A stretch of 64,000 nt of DNA from NCBI RefSeq assembly GCF_000785105.2, contig NZ_CP018906.1:806001-870000 (forward strand). Reading direction: 5' to 3'. A model generated the notes under the pieces. That model was not told the origin of the DNA and searched no databases. It saw only the letters and a program-made list of their open reading frames with translations. The first letter of the stretch is position 1. Each line of letters starts with the position of its first letter. This DNA is from Lentilactobacillus curieae. GTDB lineage: Bacteria > Bacillota > Bacilli > Lactobacillales > Lactobacillaceae. The position numbers and the translations under genes were made by a program. Positions 34,814 through 45,924 of this stretch are shown here, piece after piece.

Positions 34814-35530
34814 CTAGGCTTGTTCATTTTCTGGATTTCTTAAGTAGTAACCAACCCCACGGCGAGTTACTAACCAAGTTGGGTGACTTGGGTTATCTTC
34901 AACTTTTTCACGAAGACGACGAACAGTTACATCAACCGTTCTGACATCACCAAAGTAGTCATAGCCCCAAACAGTTTGAAGCAAATGTTCACGGGTCATA
35001 ACTTGGCCAATATGTTGTGCCAAATAGTGAAGCAATTCAAATTCACGGTGAGTTAACTCGATACTTTCACCGCGTTTCGAGACTGAGTAAGCATCTGGAT
35101 GAATTACCAAGTCTCCAATTTCGATATCTTGCGTTTCGCCATCTTGATCACCAGTATTTGCTGGAACAGTTTGGCGACGCAAATTAGCCTTTACTCGAGC
35201 TACTAACTCACGGTTTGAGAATGGTTTAGTAACGTAATCATCCGCACCTAATTCCAGACCAAGGACCTTATCTAATTCAGAGTCCTTAGCAGTTACCATA
35301 ATGATTGGAGTATCTTTGGTCTTTCGAACTTCTCTAGCAACCTCTAGACCATCAACCTTAGGCAACATCAAGTCAAGAATGATTAGATCTGGATCCACTT
35401 CGTTTACTTGCTCTAGAGCCTCTTCACCATCATAAGCTACATATACATCGTAGCCTTCTTTATTTAAATTAAACTTTTCAATATCGACGATTGGCTTTTC
35501 ATCATCGACAACTAAAATCTTTTTTGCCAT
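34814..35530 (-). CDS. walR: Essential response regulator WalR
   Basis: A 238-residue OmpR-type regulator: receiver domain with acidic pocket ILVVDDEKP and phospho-Asp in [13 protein letters not shown] (about 53), the switch Thr in IIMVTAKDS and Lys in [11 protein letters not shown], then a winged-helix DNA-binding domain ([25 protein letters not shown]). I chose ATG at 35530 with AGGAGA upstream over a TTG two codons earlier. It heads the wal operon behind a promoter with TATAAT at 35597-35602. Confidence 0.97.
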   Translation of the reverse strand: MAKKILVVDDEKPIVDIEKFNLNKEGYDVYVAYDGEEALEQVNEVDPDLIILDLMLPKVDGLEVAREVRKTKDTPIIMVTAKDSELDKVLGLELGADDYVTKPFSNRELVARVKANLRRQTVPANTGDQDGETQDIEIGDLVIHPDAYSVSKRGESIELTHREFELLHYLAQHIGQVMTREHLLQTVWGYDYFGDVRTVDVTVRRLREKVEDNPSHPTWLVTRRGVGYYLRNPENEQA

Positions 35531-35596
35531 TAACAATTCTCCTAACGTTGAATTCTAATGTTTATTTTTATTTTTTACCTAAGTTCACACACGAAT

Positions 35597-35625
35597 ATTA
35601 TAACACAGTGCTAGATTACCCTTAA
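35597..35625 (-). promoter_or_regulatory. Probable walR operon promoter
   Basis: TATAAT (35597-35602) with a weak -35 TTAAGG 17 bases away (35620-35625) on the minus strand; leaves a leader of about 60 bases before walR. Confidence 0.5.
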
Positions 35626-35670
35626 AATTCACACAATTTCAACTTTTTGAAACTTTTTTTAATTCTAGTG

Positions 35671-35699
35671 TTGCAAAAATTTTTTCAGCATGATACTAT
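35671..35699 (+). promoter_or_regulatory. Promoter of the tRNA-Lys gene
   Basis: TTGCAA (35671-35676), 17-base spacer, TACTAT (35694-35699), with the tRNA beginning 20 bases later. Confidence 0.65.
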
Positions 35700-35718
35700 A
35701 TTTAAGTCGGTTAGTGAT

Positions 35719-35791
35719 GGGCAGTTAGCTCAGTTGGTAGAGCAACGGACTCTTAATCCGTGGGTCCAGGGTTCGAGCCCCTGACTGCCCA
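35719..35791 (+). tRNA. tRNA-Lys (CTT anticodon)
   Basis: A 73-base cloverleaf. The acceptor GGGCAGT (35719-35725) pairs with ACTGCCC (35784-35790), with discriminator A at 35791. D-loop TTAGCTCAGTTGGTAGAGC, anticodon stem ACGGA/TCCGT around loop CTCTTAA with anticodon CTT at 35752-35754, and T-loop GGGTTCGAGCCC. The CCA is not encoded. It stands alone between walR and dnaB on the opposite strand, with its own promoter and terminator. Confidence 0.97.
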
Positions 35792-35806
35792 CTATCATTA
35801 CTATTA

Positions 35807-35850
35807 AATAACAGTAACGCCGCCCCTGAGCCGTTACTGTTATTTTTTTA
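35807..35850 (+). terminator. Terminator of the tRNA-Lys gene
   Basis: AATAACAGTAAC / GTTACTGTTATT stem followed by seven T. Confidence 0.88.
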
Positions 35851-35875
35851 CCCAAAATTTGGGTTTACATATAAG

Positions 35876-35928
35876 CTAAACGCCCCGAGGGAACGATTTC
35901 GTTTGAAACCGCCTCGGGGCGTTTTTTA
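35876..35928 (-). terminator. Terminator after dnaB
   Basis: AAACGCCCCGAGG / CCTCGGGGCGTTT, a very GC-rich stem with a 21-base loop and A/T runs on both sides; can act in both directions. Confidence 0.85.
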
Positions 35929-35929
35929 T

Positions 35930-37312
35930 TTATCCTTCTGGTGCGTAGGAAATTGAGGAGAACTTATTATATGACTTAACAAACAGCAATTTAATCGTTC
36001 CTCGAGGACCTGAACGGTTCTTCTCGATAATTACCTCAACTTCACCTACATCGCCCGTATCGTCCTCTTCTTGGCCTCCTGCGTCATCATCTTCGCCATC
36101 CTCACGTTCATAGTAGTCATCACGATATAGAAAGGCTACGATATCAGCATCCTGCTCAATTGATCCAGACTCACGAATATCAGACAATACTGGTCGCTTA
36201 TCTTGGCGTTGTTCCACACCACGAGATAACTGAGAAAGGGATATCACGGGAACGTGTAGCTCCTTAGCAAGCTTCTTCAACTGCCGAGAAATATCAGAAA
36301 CTTCTTGTTGCCGGTTTTCCTTATTTCCGCCTTCAATCAACTGAAGGTAATCAATCACAATTAACCCCATGTTGCCAGTTTCTTTTTCAAGCCGCCGACA
36401 TTTAGCCCGAATTTCGGACATCTTAATACCAGGAGTATCGTCAATGTAAATGTTAGCTCTAGAAAGACTTCCCATCGCTACAACCAAGTTTTGCCACTCT
36501 TCTTCAGTCAGTTGACCAGTTCGTAAATGATTGGCATCAATGCTACCTTCAGCACACAGCATCCGGTTTACCAAAGACTCAGCACTCATTTCCAAACTGA
36601 AAATGGCAACCGCTTTATCCGTTTTGGTTCCAACGTTTTGCGCCACGTTAAGTGCAAACGCAGTCTTACCAACGGCAGGCCTAGCTGCCAAGATTACCAA
36701 CTCATCATCATGTAACCCAGTAGTGATTTTATCCAACTCGGGATAACCAGTTGATAGCCCTGTAATCTCATCCCCCTCTTGAGAGAGACGGTCGATTTCA
36801 CTAAACGCTGAATTTAAAACATCTTTAATTGGCTTAAAACCCGACTGATTTCGATTTTCGGCAACATTCATAATGTCACGTTCGGCATTGTCTAAGACCG
36901 TTTCAACGTCGTCCTCAGTCGCATAACTATTTGTAACAATATTAGTAGCCGTCTGGATTAAACGCCTTAAAACGGCCTTATCCTTAACAATTTTGGCGTA
37001 GTAAACCACATTGGCAGCTGTAGGCACTGATCCAGCAAGTTCTGCGATATATGCCATTCCGCCAACGTCTTCGAGGTTATTTTGATCAGTCAACATATCC
37101 GACACTGTAACAACATCGATTGCCTGATCCTTATCATTTAAGTCCACCATCACTTGGAATATGATTTGGTGTGCCCGTTTATAAAAGTCACCCGGATCTA
37201 AGTATTCCATCGCTTCAATCAAAGCGTCGGTACTTAAAAAGATGGCTCCTAAAACAGCCTTTTCCGCATCAATATTTTGGGGTGGCAGCTCATTTATAGC
37301 TTCATTGTTCAT
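35930..37312 (-). CDS. dnaB: Replicative DNA helicase (DnaB; DnaC of Bacillus)
   Basis: A 460-residue hexameric helicase that unwinds DNA at the fork. The N-terminal DnaG-interaction domain covers about 1-150, and the RecA-like ATPase has Walker A ARPAVGKTAFALN (about 208), Walker B LIVIDYLQL, and the DNA-binding LSQLSRGVEQR. An acidic insert (REDGEDDDAGGQEEDD) lies near residues 405-420, longer than in Bacillus. It lies downstream of rplI behind a terminator-like hairpin, so it may have its own promoter in the 150-base gap. Confidence 0.97.
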   Translation of the reverse strand: MNNEAINELPPQNIDAEKAVLGAIFLSTDALIEAMEYLDPGDFYKRAHQIIFQVMVDLNDKDQAIDVVTVSDMLTDQNNLEDVGGMAYIAELAGSVPTAANVVYYAKIVKDKAVLRRLIQTATNIVTNSYATEDDVETVLDNAERDIMNVAENRNQSGFKPIKDVLNSAFSEIDRLSQEGDEITGLSTGYPELDKITTGLHDDELVILAARPAVGKTAFALNVAQNVGTKTDKAVAIFSLEMSAESLVNRMLCAEGSIDANHLRTGQLTEEEWQNLVVAMGSLSRANIYIDDTPGIKMSEIRAKCRRLEKETGNMGLIVIDYLQLIEGGNKENRQQEVSDISRQLKKLAKELHVPVISLSQLSRGVEQRQDKRPVLSDIRESGSIEQDADIVAFLYRDDYYEREDGEDDDAGGQEEDDTGDVGEVEVIIEKNRSGPRGTIKLLFVKSYNKFSSISYAPEG

Positions 37313-37416
37313 TTAAATTCCCCAAGTTTCTACATAATTAAGTCTATATTAGCACAATCCATTATAAATCAAAAAACGTTGTTACATCGGGATTCGCACC
37401 CTTTACGAAAAACAAA

Positions 37417-37455
37417 TACCCCATAGTTACCAGTTATTCTGGTAATTATGAGGTA
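37417..37455 (-). terminator. Terminator after rplI
   Basis: ATACCCCATAGTTACCAG pairs with CTGGTAATTATGAGGTAT around TTATT; T-rich sequence follows on the minus strand. Confidence 0.75.
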
Positions 37456-37472
37456 TCCATTATTCACAATAA

Positions 37473-37925
37473 TTATTGTTCAGAAACATGAACTCTAATT
37501 TTTGCAGTTACCTTTGGGTGGAGCTTAACTGGAACATTTGTGTAACCAGCAACCCGAATTGGTTCGTCTAACTCAATCTTTCGTTTATCAAGTTTAACTC
37601 CAAATTGCTTATCAAGAGCTGAAGCAATTTGCTTACTAGGAATTGAACCAAACAAACGACCATCGGCACCTGCCTTGGCTTTCAATTCAACTACTGTATC
37701 ATCGCTCTCGAGGGTTTGCTTAACCTTTTGGGCATCTTCAAATACTTCCTCAGCCTTTTTCTCTTCAGCCTTTTGTTGACCTTTGAGTTGGCTCATAGCT
37801 GAAGCTGTTGCTGCTTTGGCCTTGCCTTGTTTAATTAAAAAGTTTTGAGCATAGCCATCCGGAACCTCTTTGACCTGGCCGCGTTTACCTTTTCCGCGAA
37901 CGTCCTGTAAAAAAATTACTTTCAT
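37473..37925 (-). CDS. rplI: 50S ribosomal protein bL9
   Basis: A 150-residue bL9: the N-terminal rRNA-binding domain [27 protein letters not shown] is split in type from a long central helix (about 40-75, Lys/Glu-rich) and a C-terminal domain with [13 protein letters not shown]. It lies 31 bases after gdpP, an arrangement conserved across Firmicutes. Confidence 0.98.
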   Translation of the reverse strand: MKVIFLQDVRGKGKRGQVKEVPDGYAQNFLIKQGKAKAATASAMSQLKGQQKAEEKKAEEVFEDAQKVKQTLESDDTVVELKAKAGADGRLFGSIPSKQIASALDKQFGVKLDKRKIELDEPIRVAGYTNVPVKLHPKVTAKIRVHVSEQ

Positions 37926-37956
37926 AATTGATCACTCCTACTCAAAATTATTCCTG

Positions 37957-39969
37957 TTATTCATTATCATCGATATGGTCAATGGTTTCAAGGAGCATTT
38001 CTTTTACTTCAGCAACTGTCTTATCTTCAAGTTGGGTAGCTCCACTGGATAAGTGACCACCACCGCCCATTCTTTCCATAATAATTTGAACGTTGATGTT
38101 TCCAGTACTTCTTGCAGATACCCCAATTTTACCGTCTGACCGCTTTGTAATAATAAATGAAGCATCTACCCCAGACATTGTTAATAACGAGTCACAGGCT
38201 TGCGCAGCGGTTACTGAGTCGTAGTTTTTATCCTCTTCACCAGTAATCAGTGCCATATCATCGTGGAAAAATTCAACCAACGAAATTAGGTGGTTTCTCT
38301 CAAGATAATTATCAACATTTTCCTTCATTAATTGCTGCATATCATTAGAATCCGCACCAGTTGATCGCAAGTAACTAGCAGCATCAAAAGTTCTTGTCCC
38401 AGTTCTCATTGAGAAACTCTGGGTATCAACAAAGATTCCCGTTAGCATTGCCGTTGCTTCAACCTTATTAATCGGTTCTTCTTCATGTGATTGGTACTCA
38501 AACATTTCAGTAATCAGTTCACACGTTGACGATGCATAGGGTTCAATATAAACCAGCATTGGATTTTCAGGGAATTCTTCACCACGTCTATGGTGATCAA
38601 TAATAACCACCTTTTTAGACATTGATTGATAAACATCCTCTGAAATACTGATTGATGGTTTTGAATGATCCACCATGATTAACAGACTGTTGTCAGTAGC
38701 CTTAGATTGAGCTTCAGAAGGTGTGATAATTGAATCGCTAATTTCTGGATAACTCTTAGTTTCTTGAAGTAATCTTTGAATATCTGAGTGAACCCGTTCC
38801 TTATCAAGGACTATCCAACACTTTTTGCCATTCATTTGAGCAATTCTTCTAATTCCCAAACAAGCCCCTAGAGAATCCATATCTGGACGAGTATGACCCT
38901 GAACAAAAATCTGGTCAGAATCATTCATTAACTCGTTAAGAGCTTGTGAGATCATCCGTGCTCTAACTCTGGTACGTTTCTCCATTGGGTTGGTTTTACC
39001 ACCATAGAAACGAGCGGTGCCTTCAAGACTTTTAACTACGACTTGATCACCACCACGTCCAAGTGCTAAGTCTAAATTACTTTGAGCCTGGTCAGCTAAA
39101 CTATTCAAGTCTTCGTCACCATAAGCAATTCCGATACTCAATGTGAGTGGGAAGTTTTGTTTAGATGTACTTTCTCGAACCACGTCCAAAATATTGAATT
39201 TATCGGACTCTACGTCTGTCAATGATTTAACATATGCCAGCAAGAAGAAGTGGTCATCATCGATTTGCTTCAAATACATACCATATTTTTGTGACCAAGA
39301 GGCTAGTTCATTGGTAACATAATTACTCAAGTTAGAAATATCTTGATCGGTCATTGACTGGGTAACTTCATCATAGTTATCCAAGAAAATTTGCCCAACT
39401 GTGATTTGTTCGTTGTCGTAACGTTCCTCTAATTGGGCATACTTTGTGATATCTAAGAAGTACACCGTGTTATATTCTCGCTGAACCAACATTGAAAACT
39501 TATTATCATGCCAAGTAACTGTATGAAACTCCTTGGAATCTTCAAACTTAAGGATCAGTTTCTCTAATTCAGGATCAAGTTCACCCAGTCGCTTTTGGAG
39601 AATGCTGTCACTCTGGAAATAATTAAGTAAGAATGGATTTGCCCACTCAATTTTCTTATTATCACCAAGTACTAACACACCAATTGGCATCTCTAACAGT
39701 GCTTCTTGCTCACCACGATGAATTCGATAAGAAAGATCAGCAATGTATTTGTTGGTATCAGAACTGATTTCGTTCATCATCACTATGGTGTAGATTAGTC
39801 CAACCACACTAATTGCGATTAAAATTGAAGCCGCAATCGTGCTATATAAAAAGGACACTACGACCCCATAGATCACAGTGATAGAAATAAAAATCATTAT
39901 TCGTCTTAATCTAGTGTTATGAATAAATGGAGGTAGTTGCCCACCATTTTTCGAATTATTATTGTTCAT
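37957..39969 (-). CDS. gdpP: Cyclic-di-AMP phosphodiesterase GdpP
   Basis: A 670-residue membrane enzyme that hydrolyses c-di-AMP to pApA and so helps control wall integrity and potassium uptake. It has two membrane helices (about 24-66), a degenerate PAS domain (about 85-160), a degenerate GGDEF domain (about 175-305) and a DHH/DHHA1 phosphodiesterase with GHTRPDMDSLGA, VIIDHHRRGEEF and GGGGHLSSGAT near the C-terminus. RPDMD and DHH supply the metal ligands. It lies between rpsR and rplI as in other lactobacilli. Confidence 0.95.
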   Translation of the reverse strand: MNNNNSKNGGQLPPFIHNTRLRRIMIFISITVIYGVVVSFLYSTIAASILIAISVVGLIYTIVMMNEISSDTNKYIADLSYRIHRGEQEALLEMPIGVLVLGDNKKIEWANPFLLNYFQSDSILQKRLGELDPELEKLILKFEDSKEFHTVTWHDNKFSMLVQREYNTVYFLDITKYAQLEERYDNEQITVGQIFLDNYDEVTQSMTDQDISNLSNYVTNELASWSQKYGMYLKQIDDDHFFLLAYVKSLTDVESDKFNILDVVRESTSKQNFPLTLSIGIAYGDEDLNSLADQAQSNLDLALGRGGDQVVVKSLEGTARFYGGKTNPMEKRTRVRARMISQALNELMNDSDQIFVQGHTRPDMDSLGACLGIRRIAQMNGKKCWIVLDKERVHSDIQRLLQETKSYPEISDSIITPSEAQSKATDNSLLIMVDHSKPSISISEDVYQSMSKKVVIIDHHRRGEEFPENPMLVYIEPYASSTCELITEMFEYQSHEEEPINKVEATAMLTGIFVDTQSFSMRTGTRTFDAASYLRSTGADSNDMQQLMKENVDNYLERNHLISLVEFFHDDMALITGEEDKNYDSVTAAQACDSLLTMSGVDASFIITKRSDGKIGVSARSTGNINVQIIMERMGGGGHLSSGATQLEDKTVAEVKEMLLETIDHIDDNE

Positions 39970-40063
39970 ACTAATCCTCTTAACTTAACGATGTAATTCT
40001 CTTTATTTTACCATAAATAGGGATACCCCTGTTATTCACTACTCTAGGTGACAGTTTTTAGAG

Positions 40064-40098
40064 TAAAAAAAGAACCGAGATATAAATATCCCAGTCCT
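40064..40098 (-). terminator. Terminator after rpsR
   Basis: On the minus strand AGGACTGGGATAT pairs (with G-U pairs) with ATATCTCGGTTCT, followed by seven T. Confidence 0.7.
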
Positions 40099-40108
40099 GG
40101 TATCGCTA

Positions 40109-40345
40109 TTAGTCTTCAGCAACGAAAGGCATTAATCCCATGATGCGTGAACGTTTGATAGCAATTGTTAATTTACGTTGGTTTTTAGCACTAGTTCCAG
40201 TCACACGACGTGGAAGAATCTTTCCACGTTCTGAGACGAAACGCTTCAACAAATCAACATCTTTGTAATCAATGTACTCGATGTGGTTTGCTGCGATAAA
40301 ATCAACTTTACGACGGTGACGGCCGCCACGTCTTTGTTGAGCCAT
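40109..40345 (-). CDS. rpsR: 30S ribosomal protein bS18
   Basis: A 78-residue bS18. It starts [18 protein letters not shown] and has the RNA-binding core [24 protein letters not shown]. It pairs with bS6 in the small subunit. Last gene of the rpsF-ssb-rpsR operon. Confidence 0.98.
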   Translation of the reverse strand: MAQQRRGGRHRRKVDFIAANHIEYIDYKDVDLLKRFVSERGKILPRRVTGTSAKNQRKLTIAIKRSRIMGLMPFVAED

Positions 40346-40379
40346 AACTATTTCCTCCTCAAGTTATTCGAGTGTTTAC

Positions 40380-40874
40380 CTAGAATGGTAAATCGTCATC
40401 GGAAATATCGATTGAGTCTCCTGAATTAGCAAATGGATCTGCAGGTGCAGAACTATTGCTGTTATTAGAAGAACCTCCACCGAATGGATTTCCGTTATCT
40501 TGTTGAGGAGCATTGCCACCTTGTGGTGCACTTTGATTATTGTTATCACGATTTGATCGTGGTTCTAATAGTGCAAAGTTTTCAACCACAACTTCAGTTA
40601 CATAAACTCGTTGACCTTGTTGATTTTCATAATTTCTAGTCTGAATCCGACCATCAATTCCAACCAAAGATCCTTTATGAACGAAGTTGGCAAAATTTTC
40701 AGCGGATTTACGCCAGATAACGCAGTTAATGAAATCTGCCTCACGTTCACCTTGTTGATTAGTAAAGCGACGATCAACTGCCAGTGTAAAAGTACCAACA
40801 GCTGTTCCGCTTTGTGTGTATCGTAAATCAACATCGCGGGTTAGGCGTCCCGTTAACATTGCTCTGTTTAGCAT
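40380..40874 (-). CDS. ssb: Single-stranded DNA-binding protein
   Basis: A 164-residue SSB with an N-terminal OB fold (about 1-105: [35 protein letters not shown]), a Gly/Asn/Gln/Ser-rich disordered linker, and the acidic tip DISDDDLPF that recruits replication and repair proteins. It sits between rpsF and rpsR as in most Firmicutes. Confidence 0.98.
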   Translation of the reverse strand: MLNRAMLTGRLTRDVDLRYTQSGTAVGTFTLAVDRRFTNQQGEREADFINCVIWRKSAENFANFVHKGSLVGIDGRIQTRNYENQQGQRVYVTEVVVENFALLEPRSNRDNNNQSAPQGGNAPQQDNGNPFGGGSSNNSNSSAPADPFANSGDSIDISDDDLPF

Positions 40875-40909
40875 GCTGAATTTGCCCCTCTCAATTTAAA
40901 ATTTAAATA

Positions 40910-41206
40910 TTAACCTTCGCGTACAACGGTCATATGACGTAAAATATCGTCATTGATCTTTGCAAGACGGTCAAATTCGTTCAATGCTGCATCTGAATCA
41001 GTAGTTAAGTTAACAATGTGGTAAGTACCTTCATTGTAACCACCAATTTCGTATGCAAATTTACGCTTTGACCAGTCTTTTGAATCGATGACCTTGGCAC
41101 CGTTATCGGCCAAGACCTTGTCGAATCTTTCTACTAAAGTAGTCTTAGCAGCGTCTTCAATATCAGGACGGATAATGTACGTAATTTCGTATTTCTTTTC
41201 TTCCAT
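40910..41206 (-). CDS. rpsF: 30S ribosomal protein bS6
   Basis: A 98-residue bS6: [20 protein letters not shown] at the start and [20 protein letters not shown] in the middle. The ATG at 41206 has GGAGG eight bases upstream. First gene of the rpsF-ssb-rpsR operon. The leader between 41207 and 41360 is AT-rich with a small hairpin (GCTCTT/AAGAGC); bS6-bS18 leader autoregulation is known in the family, but I cannot see the binding motif clearly. Confidence 0.97.
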   Translation of the reverse strand: MEEKKYEITYIIRPDIEDAAKTTLVERFDKVLADNGAKVIDSKDWSKRKFAYEIGGYNEGTYHIVNLTTDSDAALNEFDRLAKINDDILRHMTVVREG

Positions 41207-41360
41207 GATTTGCACCTCCTTCTGGACTAATGGCTCTTCTTATTAAGAGCAAGGAGAGTTTCTGTATTATCAGATACTCACAGTTTAAAACTATAACATG
41301 CATTCAAAAAAATATCAATATGCCTAAAATGTTGATCACGATACACCAATTATATACGAA

Positions 41361-41388
41361 AAAAGATGACGATTACCGTCATCTTTTT
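41361..41388 (-). terminator. Terminator after gyrA
   Basis: GATGACG / CGTCATC stem with A-run and T-run. It overlaps the last codons of gyrA and the start of the rpsF leader region. Confidence 0.75.
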
Positions 41389-41391
41389 AAA

Positions 41392-43908
41392 TTATTCTTC
41401 AGAATTATTTTCGTCATTTGCTTGGTTGCCATTTTCATCGGCTTCATCATCTTCAGAAACTTCTTCTTTTTCAACTTTTGCCATGGTAGCAACCTTTGCA
41501 TCATCGTCCATTCTAATCAAATGAACTCCGAGAGTTGCCCGACCAGTTTCAGATACGCCGTTGACATCAAAACGGATCATAACACCCTTATTGGTAATCA
41601 GCATAATATCTTCTTGTCCACTAACAGTAGTTAGTCCCGCAAGTGGTCCATTCTTTTCAGTAATGTTGGCAGTCTTAATACCTTTACCACCACGACCCTT
41701 AATTGGGTACTGAGCAGCAGGCGTCCGCTTTCCATAACCTTTCTCAGAGATTATAAATACTTCACTCTCTGGGTCAAGGATATCTGAACCAACCACATAG
41801 TCTTCTTCACGGAGTCTTATTCCGCGAACACCGGTTGCAGAACGTCCCATTGAACGAACATCGGCAGCTTTAAAACTAACAGCATAACCACGATGAGTTC
41901 CGATAATAATGTTTTGATTTTCTTCAACAATCAATACGTTATTAACTTCATCCCCGTCCTTAAGGTGAATTGCCTTAAGACCGTTGCTCCGAATATTTGT
42001 AAATTCAGCAACTGGAGTTCGTTTAACAGTTCCTTGGGTCGTAACAAAGAATAGATCCTTTTCGGTGTCATTATTTCTGTCTGAGATATTAATCACAGCT
42101 TGAATCTTTTCGCCGTTTTCAATACTCAACAAATTAATGATTGGAATTCCTTTAGCTGACCGACCGTATTCTGGAATTTCGTATCCCTTCATCCGGTAAA
42201 TCTTACCAGCGTCAGTAAAGAATAGTAGTACGTCATGAGTTGATGTGGAAACTAAATGTTCCACAAAGTCATCATCATGAACTCCCATTCCTTGAACACC
42301 ACGACCACCACGATTTTGTGATTTAAATTCATCCGTTGGAATTCGCTTGATGTACCCATTGTGAGTAAGAGAAACAATAACGTCCTCTTCTTCAATTAGG
42401 TCTTCATCTTCAAGACTAAGAACCTCACCAACTAACAATTCAGTCCGGCGCTCATCACCAAATTTGCTTTGAATTTCAAGTAATTCTTGGTAAATGATGT
42501 CATTGACTTTATCACGACTACCAAGAATAGCCTTAAACTCCTCAATGCTCTTCATGAGTTCGTCGTACTCTTTATCAATCTTTTCACGTTCCAAACCAGT
42601 TAATCTAACCAGTCGCATATCTAAGATTGCTTGAGCTTGCTTATCACTAAGACCAAAATCACTGATCAATTGGTTTTTAGCAATTTCGCCAGTTTGTGAA
42701 CCACGAATAATCTTAATAATGGCATCAATATGGTCCAACGCAATTCTCAATCCTTCAAGAATGTGAGCTCTTGCTTGGGCCTTATTTAATTCATACTTAG
42801 TTCTGCGAGTAATAACCTCAACTTGATGTTCCAAGTAATAGGTTAAAATTTCTTTCAAACTAAGGATTCTTGGAGTTCCGGCAACAATTGCCAACATGTT
42901 AAAGCTAAATGATGTTTGCATCAACGTTAGTTTATAAAGATTATTCAGAATAACTTCTGCACTAGCCTCACGCTTAACATCAATAACCACCCGTAAACCT
43001 TCACGGTCAGATTCATCATTGATATCAGAAATTCCTTCAATTCGTTTATCACGAACTAATTCGGCAACTCTTTCAATCAACTTAGCTTTATTAACCATGT
43101 ATGGTAATTCAGTGGCAACAATCTTTTGCTTGCTATCTGAATCACCTTCAATTTCAACTTTAGCTCGTAAAGTAATGGTACCCTTACCAGTTTCGTAAGC
43201 CTTACGAATTCCAGACTTACCCATTACGACACCACCGGTTGGGAAGTCAGGTCCAGGTACTGCTTCCATCAAATCCGCTGTGGTAGCATCTGGATTTTTC
43301 ATCAGAATATGAATAGCACTAATTACTTCAGCCAAATTGTGAGGCGGAATGTTGGTTGCCATTCCGACAGCAATCCCTGAAGCACCGTTAACCAATAAGT
43401 TAGGAAAACGTGCTGGCAAAACGCTAGGTTCACGTTCTGTACCATCATAGTTATCAACAAAGTCAATTGTATCTTTATTGATATCGCGTAACATTTCCAA
43501 AGCAATTTTACTTAAACGTGCTTCGGTATAACGCATGGCCGCAGCACCATCACCATCGACAGAACCAAAGTTTCCGTGACCGTCAACTAACATGTAACGA
43601 TAACTAAAGTCCTGTGCCATTCTAACCATTGATTCGTATACGGCAGAATCACCATGGGGGTGATACTTACCTAAAACATCACCAACGATTCTGGCAGATT
43701 TCTTAAATGGCTTATCAGGTGTAACACCCAATTCATGCATATCGTATAAGATACGACGATGAACAGGCTTCAAACCATCACGAACATCAGGCAAAGCACG
43801 AGCCACAATAACACTCATGGCGTAGTCCAAGAAAGATGTCCGCATTTTTTTAACTAAGTCGACATTGGTTACTCGACCATCATTGTACTTATTATCTTCA
43901 TTAGCCAA
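41392..43908 (-). CDS. gyrA: DNA gyrase subunit A
   Basis: An 838-residue type II topoisomerase subunit that introduces negative supercoils. The catalytic Tyr is in [14 protein letters not shown] (about residue 123), the quinolone-determining region reads [20 protein letters not shown] with wild-type Ser/Asp replaced by Asp-Ser-Ala-Val order as normal in lactobacilli, and the GyrA box is [12 protein letters not shown]. The tail after residue 805 is strongly acidic ([15 protein letters not shown]). Follows gyrB by 55 bases that contain a parS-like site. Confidence 0.98.
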   Translation of the reverse strand: MANEDNKYNDGRVTNVDLVKKMRTSFLDYAMSVIVARALPDVRDGLKPVHRRILYDMHELGVTPDKPFKKSARIVGDVLGKYHPHGDSAVYESMVRMAQDFSYRYMLVDGHGNFGSVDGDGAAAMRYTEARLSKIALEMLRDINKDTIDFVDNYDGTEREPSVLPARFPNLLVNGASGIAVGMATNIPPHNLAEVISAIHILMKNPDATTADLMEAVPGPDFPTGGVVMGKSGIRKAYETGKGTITLRAKVEIEGDSDSKQKIVATELPYMVNKAKLIERVAELVRDKRIEGISDINDESDREGLRVVIDVKREASAEVILNNLYKLTLMQTSFSFNMLAIVAGTPRILSLKEILTYYLEHQVEVITRRTKYELNKAQARAHILEGLRIALDHIDAIIKIIRGSQTGEIAKNQLISDFGLSDKQAQAILDMRLVRLTGLEREKIDKEYDELMKSIEEFKAILGSRDKVNDIIYQELLEIQSKFGDERRTELLVGEVLSLEDEDLIEEEDVIVSLTHNGYIKRIPTDEFKSQNRGGRGVQGMGVHDDDFVEHLVSTSTHDVLLFFTDAGKIYRMKGYEIPEYGRSAKGIPIINLLSIENGEKIQAVINISDRNNDTEKDLFFVTTQGTVKRTPVAEFTNIRSNGLKAIHLKDGDEVNNVLIVEENQNIIIGTHRGYAVSFKAADVRSMGRSATGVRGIRLREEDYVVGSDILDPESEVFIISEKGYGKRTPAAQYPIKGRGGKGIKTANITEKNGPLAGLTTVSGQEDIMLITNKGVMIRFDVNGVSETGRATLGVHLIRMDDDAKVATMAKVEKEEVSEDDEADENGNQANDENNSEE

Positions 43909-43943
43909 CCCTCAAACCTCCATTTCGGGTAACAAAAGATCAA

Positions 43944-43959
43944 TGTTTCATGTGAAACA
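43944..43959. promoter_or_regulatory. parS-like site between gyrB and gyrA
   Basis: TGTTTCATGTGAAACA, one base from the perfect parS palindrome, in the 55-base gyrB-gyrA gap. Confidence 0.75.
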
Positions 43960-43963
43960 AAAG

Positions 43964-45907
43964 CTAAATATCCAAGTTTTCAACAAATGTAGCGTTATCT
44001 TCAATGAACTCGCGCCGAGGTTCAACTTTGTCTCCCATTAACATTGAGAAAACATCATTTGCTTCGGCAGCATCTTGAGATTCAACTCTCAATAATCTAC
44101 GATTTTCTGGATTCATGGTTGTTTCCCATAATTGTTCCGCATCCATTTCACCAAGACCCTTATACCGTTGAATAACTGGTTTAGGTGATGGTTGTAATTG
44201 ACCAAGAAAATCAGTCAACTCTTCGTCACTATCAATATATTGTTGCATCTTACCTTGACGCACTTGATACAAAGGTGGTTGCGCAATGTAAACAAATCCT
44301 GCATCAACCAATGGCCGCATGTACCTGTAAATCAAAGTTAGCAACAATGTTTGAATATGAGCACCATCGACATCGGCATCAGTCATGATAATTAGCTTAT
44401 GATAATGAATTTTTGCTAAATCAAAATCTTCACCAAATCCTGTTCCCATGGCTGTAAACAGTGAACGAATTTCTTCATTCGCCAGAATTTTATCCATAGT
44501 TGCTTTTTCAACATTCAAAATCTTTCCCCGAATTGGCAAGATTGCTTGAGTTAGTCGCGAACGCCCCTGCTTAGCTGAACCACCGGCAGAATCACCCTCG
44601 ACGATAAATAATTCTGAAATTTCGGGATCTTTTGATGTGTTATCAGCCAACTTACCTGGTAAGTTACTGATTTCCAGACCACTCTTTTTCCGAGTAACTT
44701 CTCTGGCACGCTTAGCCGCACTTCTAGCTTTAGAAGCTAAAATCCCTCGATCAACAATTTTTCTTGCAACGCTAGGATTTTCCATCAGCACTTTTGAGAA
44801 GTGGTCACTAAAGATTCGGTCAGTAGCAGTTCTGGCATCAGAGTTACCTAACTTAGTCTTAGTCTGACCTTCAAATTGTGGATCCGGATGTTTGATACTT
44901 ACAACGGCAGTTGTTCCTTCACGAACATCTTCACCAGAAAGGTTATCATCGTTGTCTTTAAGCAGATTATTTTTGCGAGCATAATCATTGATTACTCTGG
45001 TTAAAGCACGTTTGAAACCTTCTTCGTGAGTCCCACCTTCATAGGTATGAATGTTGTTAGTAAACGTCATTAAGTTACTGTGGTAATCATCAGTATATTG
45101 AATCGCAACTTCGACTGTAATTCCGTTTTCTACACCTTCAACGTAGATTGGTTCGTCAAACAGAACTGTCTTATTTTTATCGAGATACTCAACGTAGTGC
45201 TTGATTCCACCTTCATATAAGAAGTCTTCTTCAGTTGGTTTTTCAGGACGAAGATCACGAACTACGATTCTCAAACCTTTGTTCAAGAATGCAAGCTCTC
45301 GAAGTCTAGTTGTTAGAATTTTAATATCATAAGTGGTTGTTTCTCTAAAGATATCTGGATCTGGAACGAAGTGAACCTTGGTTCCGTGCAAGTCGTCAGA
45401 AACTTCATCGATTACTTTCATTGAAGTTTTAACTCGGCCACGTTCAAAGTCCATGTAGTAAACCTTACCATCACGGGTAACGGCAACATCTAATTCCTCT
45501 GAAAGGGCGTTAACAACAGACGCACCAACACCATGAAGACCACCAGATACTTTATATCCGCCGCCGCCAAACTTACCACCAGCATGCAAAATAGTATAAA
45601 CAGTTTCTAGGGCTGGTTTTCCAGTCTTCTTTTGAATATCAACAGGAATACCACGACCATCATCTGTAACGGTGATACTGTTGTCTTTTTCAACAGTTAC
45701 AGTTATTTTAGTTGCAAAACCTGCGAGGGCTTCATCAATACCGTTATCCACGATTTCCCAAACCAAATGGTGAAGGCCTTGAGAAGTAGTAGTTCCGATA
45801 TACATCCCTGGACGCTTACGAACAGCTTCAAGTCCTTCAAGAACTTGAATTTGACTGGCATCATATTCATGGGCTAACTCTTTTTTTGTTTCCTTTTCGT
45901 CTGCCAT
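43964..45907 (-). CDS. gyrB: DNA gyrase subunit B
   Basis: A 647-residue ATPase subunit of gyrase. The GHKL ATP site includes [20 protein letters not shown] and [15 protein letters not shown]; the Toprim domain includes [13 protein letters not shown] and DADVDGAHI; the C-terminus has [19 protein letters not shown]. Follows recF by 17 bases. Confidence 0.98.
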   Translation of the reverse strand: MADEKETKKELAHEYDASQIQVLEGLEAVRKRPGMYIGTTTSQGLHHLVWEIVDNGIDEALAGFATKITVTVEKDNSITVTDDGRGIPVDIQKKTGKPALETVYTILHAGGKFGGGGYKVSGGLHGVGASVVNALSEELDVAVTRDGKVYYMDFERGRVKTSMKVIDEVSDDLHGTKVHFVPDPDIFRETTTYDIKILTTRLRELAFLNKGLRIVVRDLRPEKPTEEDFLYEGGIKHYVEYLDKNKTVLFDEPIYVEGVENGITVEVAIQYTDDYHSNLMTFTNNIHTYEGGTHEEGFKRALTRVINDYARKNNLLKDNDDNLSGEDVREGTTAVVSIKHPDPQFEGQTKTKLGNSDARTATDRIFSDHFSKVLMENPSVARKIVDRGILASKARSAAKRAREVTRKKSGLEISNLPGKLADNTSKDPEISELFIVEGDSAGGSAKQGRSRLTQAILPIRGKILNVEKATMDKILANEEIRSLFTAMGTGFGEDFDLAKIHYHKLIIMTDADVDGAHIQTLLLTLIYRYMRPLVDAGFVYIAQPPLYQVRQGKMQQYIDSDEELTDFLGQLQPSPKPVIQRYKGLGEMDAEQLWETTMNPENRRLLRVESQDAAEANDVFSMLMGDKVEPRREFIEDNATFVENLDI

Positions 45908-45924
45908 TTACGATCCTCCTGATC